NCBI GenBank assembly: GCA_005656395.1
Contig: SRSI01000077.1
Coordinates: 558,001 to 622,000, forward strand
DNA: 64,000 nt
Origin: Strongyloides papillosus
Lineage: Eukaryota; Nematoda; Chromadorea; Rhabditida; Strongyloididae
Direction: 5' to 3'
Both the position numbers and the translations under genes were made by a program. This document shows positions 23,067-36,300 of the stretch, piece after piece (positions within the stretch are counted from its first letter, which is position 1; each line of letters starts with the position of its first letter). The notes below the pieces were generated by a model. The model saw only the letters and a program-made list of their open reading frames with translations, did no database searches and had not been told where the DNA came from.

Positions 23067-26000
23067 ACCTGTAAAAAAAATTTAAAAAAAATAATTTCTT
23101 AGAAAAATGAATTAATTTACCACAGTAATAATTTAAATATGAAAAATGAATTACAATGTACTTTAAATTCAAAAATAATAATACCTAATGATTATTTTAT
23201 TGGAATTGTGTAATCGGAGTAAAATTTGTTAATAAGAAAGAATGAGTTGTAAAGGAACATGAGCTTCTATTGGTAATGGTAATGATAATATTAAACAAAT
23301 TTTAAATTTATAAAAAGCCTTTCTCTTTAGGGATTGAAACAAATGTCAATAATAAAAATTGATATATTGAACTATTTTATTGACTATCAATTTTATTGTA
23401 GTAGAACAATAAAACTTTTTGCAATAATTATTATTATATTTTCTTTATTTCTTTATAGTGATAGTCAGGTAACTTTATAATAATCTACAAATTACCTTTA
23501 ATTGGCATTTATTATCATCAATTAATAAAATAATAATATCATTACCATTGTTTAATTTTATTTTTGGTTATTATATAAACATGCAATACAAATAATTACT
23601 TTTTTAAATCAAAAAAATTAAATAATAATATGATTTTATGATTTGATTATACAAAAAAGTGGTTAAAACGTTGCATTTAATGATTGCAAATAATTTTTTT
23701 TGTATATTTTCAATGAGACTTAAAATGTTTTATTTTCGTACCATACTTTTTTTGCTTCTATACATAGTATATTAGATATACATGCAACATCTAAAAAAAT
23801 ATATATTCATAATCATTTTCATTAATTTAAAAGCTTGAGGAATGTAATTTTTATAGTCTTTTTATTATTCAATTAGAAATTTATTTTATAATTTATATAT
23901 TTTTGTAATAAGTTTATAAAGCATTGTACACAAAATTTCAAAAGTATGTATTTATGATAAATAAGCAATTGAAATTATACTAATATATAATCAGGCTAGC
24001 ATACAATAAACAAATTTATTTTATTTTTTGATAAAAAATTAAATAAGTTACTATGTCTAACGGTTATCATAAAGTTTATGGTATAAATGTTTAATAACAA
24101 AAATGCTATTTATATTCATCAATTGAAAACATGGTATTTATATTTTTCCATATATACCATTAGAAAAAGTATTAAATTTAACTTTTTCAATATGGGATAG
24201 TAATGTTAGGATAATGTAAATATTATTATTAGTATCAATACAATAGATTCAAAAACGAGAGATCCCAATCAATTACCTGAGAATCATCATCTTTTCGAGA
24301 ATTTTTTACATTACACAGATACTCATAATAGCGTTATACCAACATATGATAATTAAATGTTTGTATATTATACATTAATTGGTACTTTTATAATACTTAT
24401 AACTCCCATTTTTTAATTGGTTGGACTAAACTAAAATTGTGATTCAAATTAGATTGTACGAGTGAATTTAGGATTATTGAATTCTTTCACTGCAGAACAA
24501 CTTTACGTACTTGTATAATTGATCGTTATTACATTTATACACCTGAGGAATAAGAGATTAAACATGTGTAGATTAACTTACATCATCTCAGTATGTGACA
24601 ATTGTAACAGTCATTGATCAAAGTGAAAATAGTAACAAAATAATCTAACCCCAATTTACCATTTTCTGGAAGTGTGTTAAGTACGCAAAAAATAGCTAGT
24701 CTGGATATGAATTATATCTGTTCATCATCTTAAAATTATGGAAGTTCTCCAATCTCATTATTTATTCACTGTCATCAATACGTATAAATTATAATAATTA
24801 CAATATAGATAATAATGTATCATAAACTTCTATTAACTTATCACCTTTATCACAACTAAATATATATGTACAATTCATTCCATTTTGTAGAAAAAAACAG
24901 GCAAACAAAATCCGAGACGCTATCAACATCTATTGTTAAAAATAATTACAAATTAATAAATAATAGTTTGATTAACATAAATCAATCATTTGTATTTTAA
25001 TTTTTTACATAAATCAATTGTTTATTGTATTAAAATAAAAACTTTTATGTTAGTACCTGTAGCATGACTAAAAAAAGAATCGCTTATAAAAACAATAATA
25101 ATAAGATTAAAATTTATCAAAATTGCTACTAACATATGTTACTTAGTACATTATTATACATTTTATTTTTAAGAATATAATTAATCATTAGTTAAAAATA
25201 TTCATAATGACTTTAATTATAAAAATATACTTATTCAAGTTGCACTAAATTAAATTAACTAAATTATTTACATATAAAATTGTGGTAAAAAATATAAAAG
25301 ATGTAAATAAAAAATTTTGAAGGCATAAATAACAATTTATTAGTGATGGAAATCAATTGGAATTAAAGCTATATTTAATTAAAATTAATATAAAAAAGTA
25401 TAGCATATTGGGTATATGATTACATTTAAAAGCCAAATACAAAAGAAATTATTAATAAATGGTATATTAAAACATTATCAATTGTTTTATTTCTATAAAA
25501 AATGTGATACATTTGATGAGTAATAATCAAATAAGTGTGTTTTACTTACTACAATATAAATATTACATTTCCAGAATATTTATAAATTTCTTTCACGTAA
25601 AAATTGAAGTTCAGAGTATGAGTTAAAATAAAAAATGTTAATATTTTGAAATGTTTTAATGATACTAAAGCAATTTTAATAAAATATCATAGTTAAATAT
25701 GGAATATTAAAATTATATAATTATTTCAAAATGTCTTCAAAGAAAATGCTTAGGTGTGACTCCGTTGAAATGTACACCAAAGACGTTTAATATTTTTAAT
25801 TTCATGCAGAAAAAAGCAAAAAAAAAACAAAAAATGTAAATTAAATATAATAATATTATACATTTTTTATTCAAACACGTGATGTAAAAACTGAAGTAAT
25901 TAAATTAAAACAAGTGATTTCAAAATATTAAAAAAATATATCATAAAGATGTATGTTTTCGCGAAAAGTTCCTTTTTTTCATTATTTATTTGTCATCGGA

Positions 26001-26247
26001 AGAGATTATTTTTTAAAACAAATTTTATAAAAGCAATACATTATTCGAATAATGTAAGTGTTATCTACTTATAATAAATAATTTAAAAAAAAAGAAAATT
26101 CAAATTGATTAAAAGCATTGGAAATTTTGTTTATTATAAATAGATATACTTGGAGGTATGTTGGTTAATTACTAATAAAATGTTTTTGCCACAGTAACTG
26201 TCAACATGATAACTCTATAAATCTTTTACATTACATCTAAGTATTTG

Positions 26248-26308
26248 TTACAAGATGTGCCGAGGATCTACCCATCGATAATATATGCTCATAGCATCGG
26301 CGCCGTAG
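26248..26308 (-). pseudogene. Orphan exon-like fragment of a Cys-loop receptor
   Basis: On the minus strand a poly-T tract ending in AAAG (acceptor complement 26309-26310) is followed by 61 nt of unusually GC-rich sequence reading YGADAMSIYYRW and seven more residues to a TAA at 26248. The spacing YG-x5-IYY is the same as in the intact channel in this window ([10 protein letters not shown], exon 3), and the final W fits the post-Cys-loop strand of ligand-gated channels. No other exon of such a gene was found nearby, and the frame stops far too early for a channel. Most likely a relic of a duplicated channel gene; a chance match over 12 residues is possible. Confidence 0.35.
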
Positions 26309-27120
26309 CTTTAAAAAAAAATAAATAAAAAATTTTTACGCTCGTAAATACTTAATTTTTTAACTGTTATCTTTGATTGAAATAAGCCCGACCACTTTTT
26401 ATAATTGTGGTCTTGTTATAAGAGAATACGACAAAAATGAGCCTAATTCGTAATTTGTTTTTCATGTAAGGATACAATAGTTATAAATACTAGTTAATAC
26501 TTTCTATATAGTGAAATTCACAAAAACATTCCTTGCAAAAATATATTCGTATACATTATACAAAAAAGTGGGAGATTTAAATTTTTGTTTCTATGACTAC
26601 TTTAATCTAAGCGGAATATCTTAAAACAGCTGATGATTTGATTAATTTATATTTAGGGTAAATAATTTTATTTTTTACTAAAGAAATATTTTACTTCTAC
26701 GAAAAGCTGATTATATTTTATACGACGTGTATTATTATTTAGTATATTTCAAATATCTAAAGGATTTAGAAAACCTTAAATAAAAATTTTTAACATAACT
26801 TCAATTAAGTGCAATGTTACATTTAGGAACTTAGTTTTTCCTCTGGTCTTTCATAACGCATGTTTATACCTTTTCTTCGTATTTTCTACTTCTTTAATAA
26901 ACATTTATTTTCAAAAAATGAAATTTATAAATATAATATCAAATAAATAGTGTACTCTAATTTAAGTAAAAAAGTAAATTGCAGCTTTATCATATTACTG
27001 TTTAAAGAGCTTAAAACAAATATTTTTTTAAAGTTTTTTTTTTCTAAATAAGAGAAAATATTTTATAATCATAGAAATTTACATGTTATTTAAAAACTAT
27101 TATCATTTCCTGTTATGGAA

Positions 27121-27199
27121 TTGCAATATCGTGGTATGGTCATTTAATCTTTCTTATCAATTTTTAATTCAACAAAAGTCTTATGATTAAGATACCACG
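27121..27199. repeat. Imperfect inverted repeat (hairpin)
   Basis: Outer arms CGTGGTAT (27130-27137) and ATACCACG (27192-27199) pair perfectly over 8 bp, and inner arms TTAATC (27144-27149) and GATTAA (27185-27190) pair over 6 bp, around a 35-nt loop. It lies 160 nt upstream of the ShKT gene. It could be a hairpin RNA or an eroded inverted-repeat element; there is no evidence of transcription. Confidence 0.45.
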
Positions 27200-27358
27200 C
27201 AATGCCTTTACAACTTAAAACTTACATCATTCAAATGAATTTTTTTGATTAATCTTTTCATTAAATCCTTTGTGATAATTCTTATCTTGATACACCTACT
27301 TTATAATTTAAATTAAGATTGAATATAAAGAAGTTAAAATATAGTCATAAAAATAAAT

Positions 27359-27745
27359 ATGAAATTTATAAATATTTTTGTTCTAATACTTCTAACTCTT
27401 GTAAAATATATAAAGAGTAATTGTGAAAGTATGGCAAATGGCGGATATTGTCAAAATCCGTTATATCAAAAAATAATGTGTCAAAATTGTCCAAAAGAAT
27501 GTTCAAAGTACTGTATTATTCCGTCTCCGGATCCATCCTGTCATGATATTGCATCAAATTGTGAATCAATGAAGGAGCTTTGCAACAATCCAACATATAA
27601 ACCTTTGATGAGTAAAAAATGTCCCTCTACATGTGATACATGTCCTGGTAAAACTACAACTACAAAGTCTCCATCTACAACCACTTCCTCATCAACAACT
27701 ACCTCTCCATCAACTACCACAACAAGTAAACCAACAAAAAATTAA
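27359..27745 (+). CDS. Secreted protein with two ShKT domains
   Basis: A single-exon gene of 128 residues. A signal peptide covers about residues 1-20. Two six-cysteine ShKT modules follow (about 22-52 and 61-95), then a Thr/Ser/Pro/Lys-rich tail that looks like an O-glycosylated stalk. The second module is canonical (C61, C68, C75, C88, C92, C95, with NNP after the third). In the first module the usual first cysteine is absent and an extra cysteine (C41) appears instead, so its disulphide pattern must differ or pair otherwise. ShKT domains are abundant in secreted nematode proteins; their role here is unknown, and channel-blocking activity should not be assumed from the domain name. The start is the first ATG before a hydrophobic leader. 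Confidence 0.85.
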   Translation: MKFINIFVLILLTLVKYIKSNCESMANGGYCQNPLYQKIMCQNCPKECSKYCIIPSPDPSCHDIASNCESMKELCNNPTYKPLMSKKCPSTCDTCPGKTTTTKSPSTTTSSSTTTSPSTTTTSKPTKN

Positions 27746-29358
27746 ATATCTTCTAAAAAATTTTTATGGTATTTTATAAAATATTTTCTTATAAATTTTA
27801 AAATTATTTCATTATAATTAAAAATAAAGATGCAAGAATAGGTTAACGTGTTGATTAATACAGATCTAGAATTAAAATGAAAATTTAACTTCACTTAGAA
27901 TGATATTTCAAACATTATTTAGACATATAAGAAATAAGTGAACTAATTGGAAATTTTTTAATGAAGTAATATCAATTAAAATCATTTTCGACTTATAATG
28001 TTTAACGATGAGTTCTTTATTTACTTTCACTTAACATTATCTAAAACTTCTGTAACCAAGTATAAGATAAATCTATAACATTATTTTAAATTATTAACTA
28101 AATCGTTTAGAAAAGTAAATTTCCAAGGGACATAATTTATACTCATATTTTTGAAGTTTTATTTGTAGTATAAAATACGTTTTTTATAATTCTTTAAACT
28201 TTTCTAATTATTTTTCATTTAAAATAGCAACAATTATAGTTTGAATATGCATAAAATTTGTATAACTAACATCAGACTCTTCAATACTATTTTGGGACTT
28301 ATTTTTCTTAATAGTAGATATTAAGAATCATTTTTTTATTAAAGAAATTTCTTTACCATTTTATTTTCAAAATATAATTGAAAAAATAATATATAGTAGT
28401 GTTAATTATAAACGATAGAATTATAGAAATTTTTATACTAATACCTTTTGTAGTTGATTTAAATAGCAAAATACTTCACTTCTTAAGAACTGTTGTTGAA
28501 TAAAAAATATTACCTAGAACAAACTATATCTTTCTAATATAATGAAATGTCGTTACAATTCTTTTTATATATTTTATCTAACAATTTTTTAATATATTTA
28601 TTTATAAATAATTAATATTACTATTTTTATAAAAACGAAGGGTAGAGTAACTTTAAATAGAACTTATTTTTTTAGTGATAGAATTATATATTCTTATAAA
28701 TACTATAAAATAATTTTTGTTAAGTTAGAAGAAGATAAATTAAAATAGTAATTAAAGATTTTAAGTAAACGGCATTAAATTGATTTCGTTTTCAATAAAA
28801 TAAATAACAAAGGTGTCGCATTTGATATGGTTTTAAAATTTTTTTCCTTTAAACAATTTCATAAGATTAATATGATATCAGAAATATATTTTCATAACGC
28901 AAGATATTTTATTAATATTTGATTAAAAAATATACAAAATTATGAATTAAAGATTATAGTTTATTTTCAAAATTATGGCAATTTATGAGGATAGTAGAAG
29001 AATCTAAAAAAATATTTCTAAAACTTTAAAGAATTATTCTAATTCCTTTGAAACATAAAAATAAGATTGTCACTAGACTATAATTGTTGGATGTAGAAGT
29101 ATATTTTTTAATGATGTAATGACGTTAACAATTTTTAAACAACATTCATTTTAACTCTTGAGATATCCATTAATGTATATTTACAAATATTTAAAAAGGT
29201 TAAATAATTTAAAGAAAGTTATTTTTGTTTAAAGGATGTAAATTGGATAGAAGAAGTACGATTAATTTGGAAATGAACTATGTCTTACTATCAAAAGAGT
29301 TATCAGCATTTTATTCTCATTTGTATATGTAAAATAATGTTAGTTTTAAGGCTAAAAA
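27746..29358. other. Intergenic region between the ShKT gene and tRNA-iMet
   Basis: About 1.6 kb of AT-rich sequence with no recognised gene. The tRNA's oligo-T terminator lies at its right edge. Confidence 0.55.
29354..29358 (-). terminator. RNA polymerase III terminator of tRNA-iMet
   Basis: On the minus strand, five T residues follow directly after the last tRNA base, the standard Pol III stop signal. Confidence 0.85.
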
Positions 29359-29430
29359 TAGCAGCGAGTGGTTTCGATCCACCGACCTCTGGGTTATGGG
29401 CCCAGCACGCTTCCACTGCGCCACGCTGCT
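29359..29430 (-). tRNA. Initiator tRNA-Met (CAT anticodon)
   Basis: A 72-nt intronless cloverleaf on the minus strand. The acceptor stem (AGCAGCG with CGCTGCT) pairs over all seven positions. The anticodon loop is CCCATAA flanked by GGG and CCC, giving the three G-C pairs of initiators. The first pair is A-T, and the T-loop has the ATCGAAA form in place of TTC, both marks of eukaryotic initiator rather than elongator tRNA. The internal A box (TGGCGCAGTGG) and B box (GGATCGAAACC) are present. It stands alone in a gene-poor interval and is much GC-richer than its surroundings. Confidence 0.98.
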
Positions 29431-30334
29431 GCGAAAAAGACCGCCCATGTTAGTTGGATACAAATAATTCTAAAATTGAGATTTTAGACAAATTTCAGTG
29501 TTCCATTAATAATAAATATACTATGATAAAATTATAAATCTTAGATATTAGTATTATACATAATTAGCAATTATATTAGTTCAGTAGAATTATAAGTCAG
29601 ACGTTATCGTCTTAAGTAATTCAATTTCAGTCAACAGTTTTAAAAGCACCATAGCCTTACTTAAAAATTTATATCTGTGTATTTTGATAACAAATATTTA
29701 AGACTACATTTCAATTTAAAGGCGAGTTGTGGAAAATTCCTTTTCTATGTGTCATTTTGACTTGAAACGGAATAAAATAATATTTTATATTAATGTGTGG
29801 GATAATAAAATTTATTTCTATATCGTTTTTTTAGTAAAAAAAATATTTTTAAAAACAGCTTACTATATTAAAATAGCATTTATTTATTGCTCTAACCAAA
29901 ACAAAAAAGTTATGAATATTTTAAATAAAACAATGGTAATTTAACAAAAGTTTACCATAAAATTGAATAAAAAACTCATTGATAAATATAGATTTGTTTG
30001 AGTATTGAAGAAATAGGACATTCAAATATTTTTATTCACAAAGTTTTTAACTGATTTTGAAATAAATAAGTGATAAAGTAAACCAAATCTTACAATAAAA
30101 ATGTTTCAATATAGTATAACTTTTGAAAAAACAAAAAGATAAAATACAATGGCTATAAAGATATTCTATCTTTTTGATAGCTTTTAAACTGATAAATATA
30201 GAAATGAACAATAAAGTTAGCAAATCATATCATATTTAATAACTTAATATATCGTAACAACAATATTATATGATTATACAATTAATAAAATTTTAATTAA
30301 ATAAATAGATATAAAAAGTGTATATAAGGCTTTT
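29431..30334. other. Intergenic region downstream of sel-2
   Basis: About 0.9 kb of AT-rich sequence. A plus-strand open frame (29729-29944) has a non-ATG start and only Lys/Ile/Phe/Tyr-rich composition, so it is not called. Confidence 0.5.
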
Positions 30335-33300
30335 TTACTGAGAATTTCTTTGTTTGTATTCATAATGCCACCTATTAAAATCTACATTAAAAACAACAAT
30401 AGCTCCAGAATCAAGACCTGCCAAAATGAAACGTTGGTTGGTTGGTAAGGATAAACTTCTAATAGGACTATCAGTTTGTTGAAAAGTATATACCACCTGA
30501 AGAGGAAATAATCTTAGGACACTAATGCGTCCATTTTCTGTACCGATTATTAAATATTCACCATCACGGGACAGAACAGCTGAAAAGATTTTTTCTGTTG
30601 ATTTGTGTAATGGAACATTCAATTGATAACCTGTTGAAGTGAATGTTGAAACAATTTCATGATTGTATATTACTGAAATTATACAATCTCTATTCATCAT
30701 AATATGTGTTACACCAGGATAATCATTACACTTTAAAGGATCCAAAATATGTAAAAGGTCTTTACTTTGAATTCTTCTAATTAAATCACCAGAAACTGTA
30801 TGCATAAGAACAGTGCCATCGATACTTCCACTAACTACTATACCATTTTCTGCAGAAACTGTTAAAGCCGTGATTCTTGAATCATGTCCAGTCAAGATGG
30901 CTCTTGGCGCAGCAGGTTCTCCCTGAATATTATATTCACCAGCTATGAAATTTGTTGTTGTATTAAAATGCCATAATACAACGGTACAATCAATAGATCC
31001 AGAAACAACATAAAAGTCCATATTCGGTATTTGCTCTGATCTTCCTAAACATGTCACAACATCACCATGCCCATAAACAACTTGTCTTACAGTGGCATTT
31101 TCTGAGTCAATTACTCTGAAAGAATAATCCGGATATCCACATGCAATAATTACTTTCGAATCAAGAGATGTTACAAAATTAGATGATGAAATTGGAAACC
31201 TTTGATCGAACGAATCTCCTAAATGTCTCTTTGGAAGGATTGTTGAAGGGTTTCCAATTGCTAATAATGGGTCAACTGTAAGTGGTAATTCGGTTGTTGA
31301 TGGATTGCTTGTTGTTGCCAATCTATCTTTATCTTCATTTGATATTGGGAGTTGTGAATTGGTTGATGTTTGTTGATAGTTAACATAACTATTGTTCCAT
31401 TTATTCAACGAAAACACTAAATTTTGTGCTATCGATATGACTGTAGGATTTACCAAAAGCAAATGTGTATTAGCAGATAAATGAACCACTGGAGAATTAG
31501 ATATAAATTTCATTAGCATACATAAATCATCAGTAACAGGCTGGAAAGAAAATGGTGATATTGATAAAAGTGATTGCCTAACAGGATGTGGTTCTATTAA
31601 TAATTGTACAGGGGTTTGTCCAAATGACAATATTTGTTTTTCTATACCTTCTCTTGTTATTGGATCTTCAATAGCCGACTTGTTAACACTACCTTCATAT
31701 GACAAATAGTAAAAAACATTCGTCGCTCTAATGGCTTCTGGTCCTCTTTGTTTATAACCAAAAATTAAGTCGATCCATTGGTTTAATTGACACGAAACTA
31801 AATCTGATTCTAAAGCTTGCCTATGAATTTGAATAAATTTTTCAGGAGAGCCCTCCGCCCAGGGAGGTAACTGAACATCATCAACAACCTGACCATTGTC
31901 TCTTATTCCTAGATCATATTTGTTAGAATTTTTCAATATTTCTGGTAAATAAAATAATTCTGGAATTAATTCTTTTACATCTTGAGGGTTTTTTTGACAA
32001 TTTTCCCAAGCTTGACCAATTGAATGGAACAAACGATCAGAATGATCAAATTTCCCTGATTGTAAATCCAAGAAAATTGAAGTGTAAGGTTCTTGTCTAA
32101 ACATCCAATTTAAAACAAATGCTTCCGTAGAGTAATGAGTTCCATAGTGAAATGGTGGGATTGTTTCATCCACCCACGAATCAAATCTATCTTTATAAAA
32201 TTTCTTTCTAGTTTCAGACAAAGCACCAATTGGTTTTGTAAGATCTCTAAAATTACTTGGTTCTTTTAAATCTAATGTATTACTAGTATAATTTGATAAA
32301 ATCCATGGAAAAACAGGGTATTGATTAAGATCGTTATATGTACGACCAGAAATTGTGTTCAAAAACATTAGATAATCAAAATTAGAAACTTCACGACGTT
32401 GCCATTTTGATGGCATATCAGAATATTTAAAAAGTTGTTTTGGCTTCATTAGAGATGTTTTTCTTTTTTGCGGTAAACCATATTTTACTCCTACTCCTAC
32501 AGAAGGTAAATGTTCTACAACCAATTTTACAGTTTCATAACTTTCGAAAGAGAACATTATTGCTGTTCTAGAGGCAATAAAAAGTTCCAATGCTGTATAT
32601 TGAAGCATATACCTTCTTAAAAAGATGGCACGTATTTCTGGAAATCTCCATCTTCCATGAAGAAAGTCACAATATCTAAGTACCTAAAACAAAAAATATA
32701 AAAATTATCAGAAAAAATACAAAAGAATATTTGCAAAAGTTTTGGTCTCGATATTATAGTAATTAAAAGTTTTTCCCATGTAGGTTCGAATTCTGCTAAA
32801 GACAGGTTAATTTTTCTATTCCCAATAAATATTTATATTAAAAAATATGATTACTAAGATTTTTTTTGTCCTTTGTTAACCTAATTTAAAGAGAACGATT
32901 ATTAGTTAGAACAATCAGTAATTATATCCTCAAATATCTTATCTATCAAATGTCTAAAATACTAATCAGACTTCTCTATCAATCAAAATATATCAGCGCA
33001 ACATAAAGTCAAATTCTCTTTCTACCAATTATCAAAAGAAACCACCGCCCTTCAGAATATATATTTTTGTATTTTGTTTTTGGGAAAAGAATGATTCAAG
33101 AATATTCAGTTACATGCATGCAATTAACAATAATATAATTTCTTACTAACATCTACGATTATACATATGCGTGACTAGTCAAATATCTCCTTATCCATCA
33201 TTATAATCTCATAATATACAAGAAGGAAAAGGTTAAATTAAATTAGTACTTTTATATTATATAAGTGTAGATGTTTCTTTTTATCAATTGATAAATAAAA

Positions 33301-36300
33301 ACGCCAATTAAATTATGATGTGCTATTATAACCACCTTGACAGATTTAATGATTTCCTCCAACAACCATGAAATATATTATTAAATTATAAAAGGCATAC
33401 AGAGAAATATTATCAAGTAACAAGTAATTAACATTTGAAAAGTGATATCCTTCTTGTAGCATATGTCGTGACAGAAGTGATTAAAAGTTAAGGAAATAAA
33501 TATTTCGTGATTTATTGATATTGTCACATTGACATTATATAATGATTTTCTTAAGAACATTCAATTTATTTATATATACATTATAATAAAATAATTTTTT
33601 TCTATCAAGTAAGTAATTTATGTTACTTTATATGAAAAATAAGCTTCTAATCTTTTACTTAATCACTTATAAAAAAAACACATCAATAAAGTTATTAGAT
33701 AAATATATAGTTTAACAAACCTTATAACTATTTTCAATCAAAATCACTTTATATGTGGCATTTATATTTTTAAATTTTCTCAAAAATGCAAAGATATTAA
33801 TCAGAAAGGATGATTTTCGAGACAACTCAAAATTAACTTTGATAACACAACCATTCTCATCAATCAAACTTTTAAAATGAGATTACAACAAGATAAAGTA
33901 ATAGAGGTGTGTATTTTCAAATTATTACGTTAATAAGTTTGGTAGAAGCTAAAATAAAAATTAAATTATCCTCTAGCTTGTTTATAAGATATATACTACT
34001 TTCAAATAAAAACCCACATTAGAAACTTTTTTTTATATTTTACAATACATTTTCATTTTTACAAAATTGATAGAAATATTCAAAATTTCGGTAAATACTT
34101 TTGTATTTTATTACTAAAGTAATTGAAATATTATTATAAGAGATAATTTTGTTTTTGACATTTTACACACTATTATATTGTAACATATTTTTACTCTATT
34201 TTCTATAAAAACATAAAGAAGGACGTTACTTTTTAGGGTATTTTACATATACCCGGTATAACTTTTTCAATTTTCCATGTAAGGCGGTACTACACACGCA
34301 ATTTCCAGTGCTCTGTCAAGTTTATAAAGAGAAAGTATATTACTGGCATATGAAGTATAATACTCATTTCAATTTTCATTAGTTAACTTTATATACATAT
34401 ATATAAATTTATTAATAAATTTTATTTTTGGTTTTTTATTACTGTATAACATCTAACAATATGCTTGGGAGAAATCCATCAACTTGTTATCAAATATCTA
34501 ATTATTATTCAACAAAAGTATTACGTAGAAAAAACCATATTCGTGAAACATGTGCAATGATCGCTAAAATAGCCCAAGATATTCTCCATGATGTAGAAAG
34601 ACAGGAACCAAGATTCATAAGTACAATAATTGAAAATCAACAGGGAAGATATGAAGGTGTAAGTTTAAAATTTTTATCAAATTCGCGCACTTTATAGTTA
34701 ATGCCAATTAACTAATTATAATCAATTATAAAATTTATATATGATAAAAGACATTTTAATATTATTATATGTTAATAGTATAATATATTCATTCACCGAT
34801 ATAAATTAATATAAAAATGAAAGGTATAAGTAAATATTATTAAGTTTAAATAAATTTTAGATCATTGCACATTCACCACATGAATTTGAAATACTTCTTT
34901 ATCTTAATCAAATGGGAGTTTTCAGTTTTGTAGATGATGGTACAATACCTGGATGTGCTGTATTGAAATTATCTGATGGTAGAAAAAGATCAATGTCCTT
35001 GTGGGTTGAATTTATTACTGCTTCTGGATACCTAAGTGCGAGAAAGATAAGATCGAGATTTCAAGCGTTAGTGGGACAAGCTATTGAAAAAAGTCAATAC
35101 TCAGAATCCTGTGAATTAATTAAAGATACCTCTGATGTCAAAATAAAAATACAAGATAAATATACGTTACAAATAACTTGTGCATTCAGATGTAATAGTA
35201 TTTGGCCTCGTAGTGCAACTCACTGGCCTAATATCAATTTAATTTGGCCTACTCCTCAAATTGCAAATGAAGTCAAAGCTGAAGGTTTTGATTTACTATC
35301 AAAAGAAACAATTGTTCATGGTGGTCCAGGTATAATGTTAAATAATATATCTCAAAATGAGACAACTTTACCAATACCTGGCACTAAAGGAGGTAGTACA
35401 GTAGTTTCAGGAAATACATCATCTCAAAACAATTCTACGATGGAAGGCGATGCATGGGCTATGAATTTAACACAAGCAGAAAGTATATTAATATCTCATC
35501 CAACAAGAAAAAAAACTTTATCAATATTAAAATCATTAAGAGACGATCATCTACAATTTCCTAATAGTCCAATAACAAATTATGTAATTAAAACATTAAT
35601 TTTATTTGAGTGTGAAAAACATCCACATGACTATGAATGGGAGGAACATTGCATTGGTGATAGAATACTAGGAGTTCTTCTACAATTAGTTAGTTGTTTA
35701 CAATGCAGAAAATGTCCTCATTATTTTATACCACAATTGGATTTATTAAAGGGAAAATCTTATCAATTGTTAGATGAAAGTGCTAAAGTAACATGGAAAC
35801 TGGCAAGAACCTTAATGCTTGATGCTAGAGCTTTAGAATCACTTTGAAAACATTAATCTATTTTATCAAAAAATTAATCTTATATTATTATTAATAAAAT
35901 ATTCGGTATTAATAAAAGTAAAATAACAAATAATTTCAGCGTTTTCATAAATAATATTTTGGTATTATTATTGAAATTTTAAAAACACAAAAAGATGTTT
36001 CAAATTTTTAAAAGATGATTGACATTTTGGATAAAAAATTTTGACACTTTTATAGATAAATGTCATTTCATATTAAGTTCAAATTTTGTTAAAAATTTTA
36101 ATTATTATTTAATAAACTAACCTTTGGATTTTGTTTTCCATACAAATCATCTCCTTCATCTGCATCAAAATAGAGATCTGACATTGTTATAGATATCGTT
36201 CCTGGTACAACTAAGCCTGGAGCAATCAGTTTACAAGGTGTTGAATAAATTGAATTACTATCTAAAATTTTTTTAATCATTTTTAACATTAATTTTTTAA

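Larger units (their letters stand above)
23067..27358. other. Large gene-poor region
   Basis: About 4.3 kb with no complete gene. It holds the 5' flank of the ACSL gene, an orphan Cys-loop-receptor-like exon (26248-26308), a 6-bp hairpin GACCAC/GTGGTC (26390-26412) and a larger imperfect hairpin (27121-27199). The rest is very AT-rich and featureless to my reading. Confidence 0.5.

Noticed and set aside
29729..29944. 71-codon plus-strand frame near the tRNA
   Set aside because: Non-ATG start and a composition dominated by Ile, Lys, Phe, Tyr and Asn, as expected from AT-rich DNA by chance.
32780..32796. T-arm-like sequence GTAGGTTCGAATTCTGC in the sel-2 intron
   Set aside because: It resembles a tRNA B box and T-stem, but no matching acceptor, D or anticodon stems exist around it on either strand.
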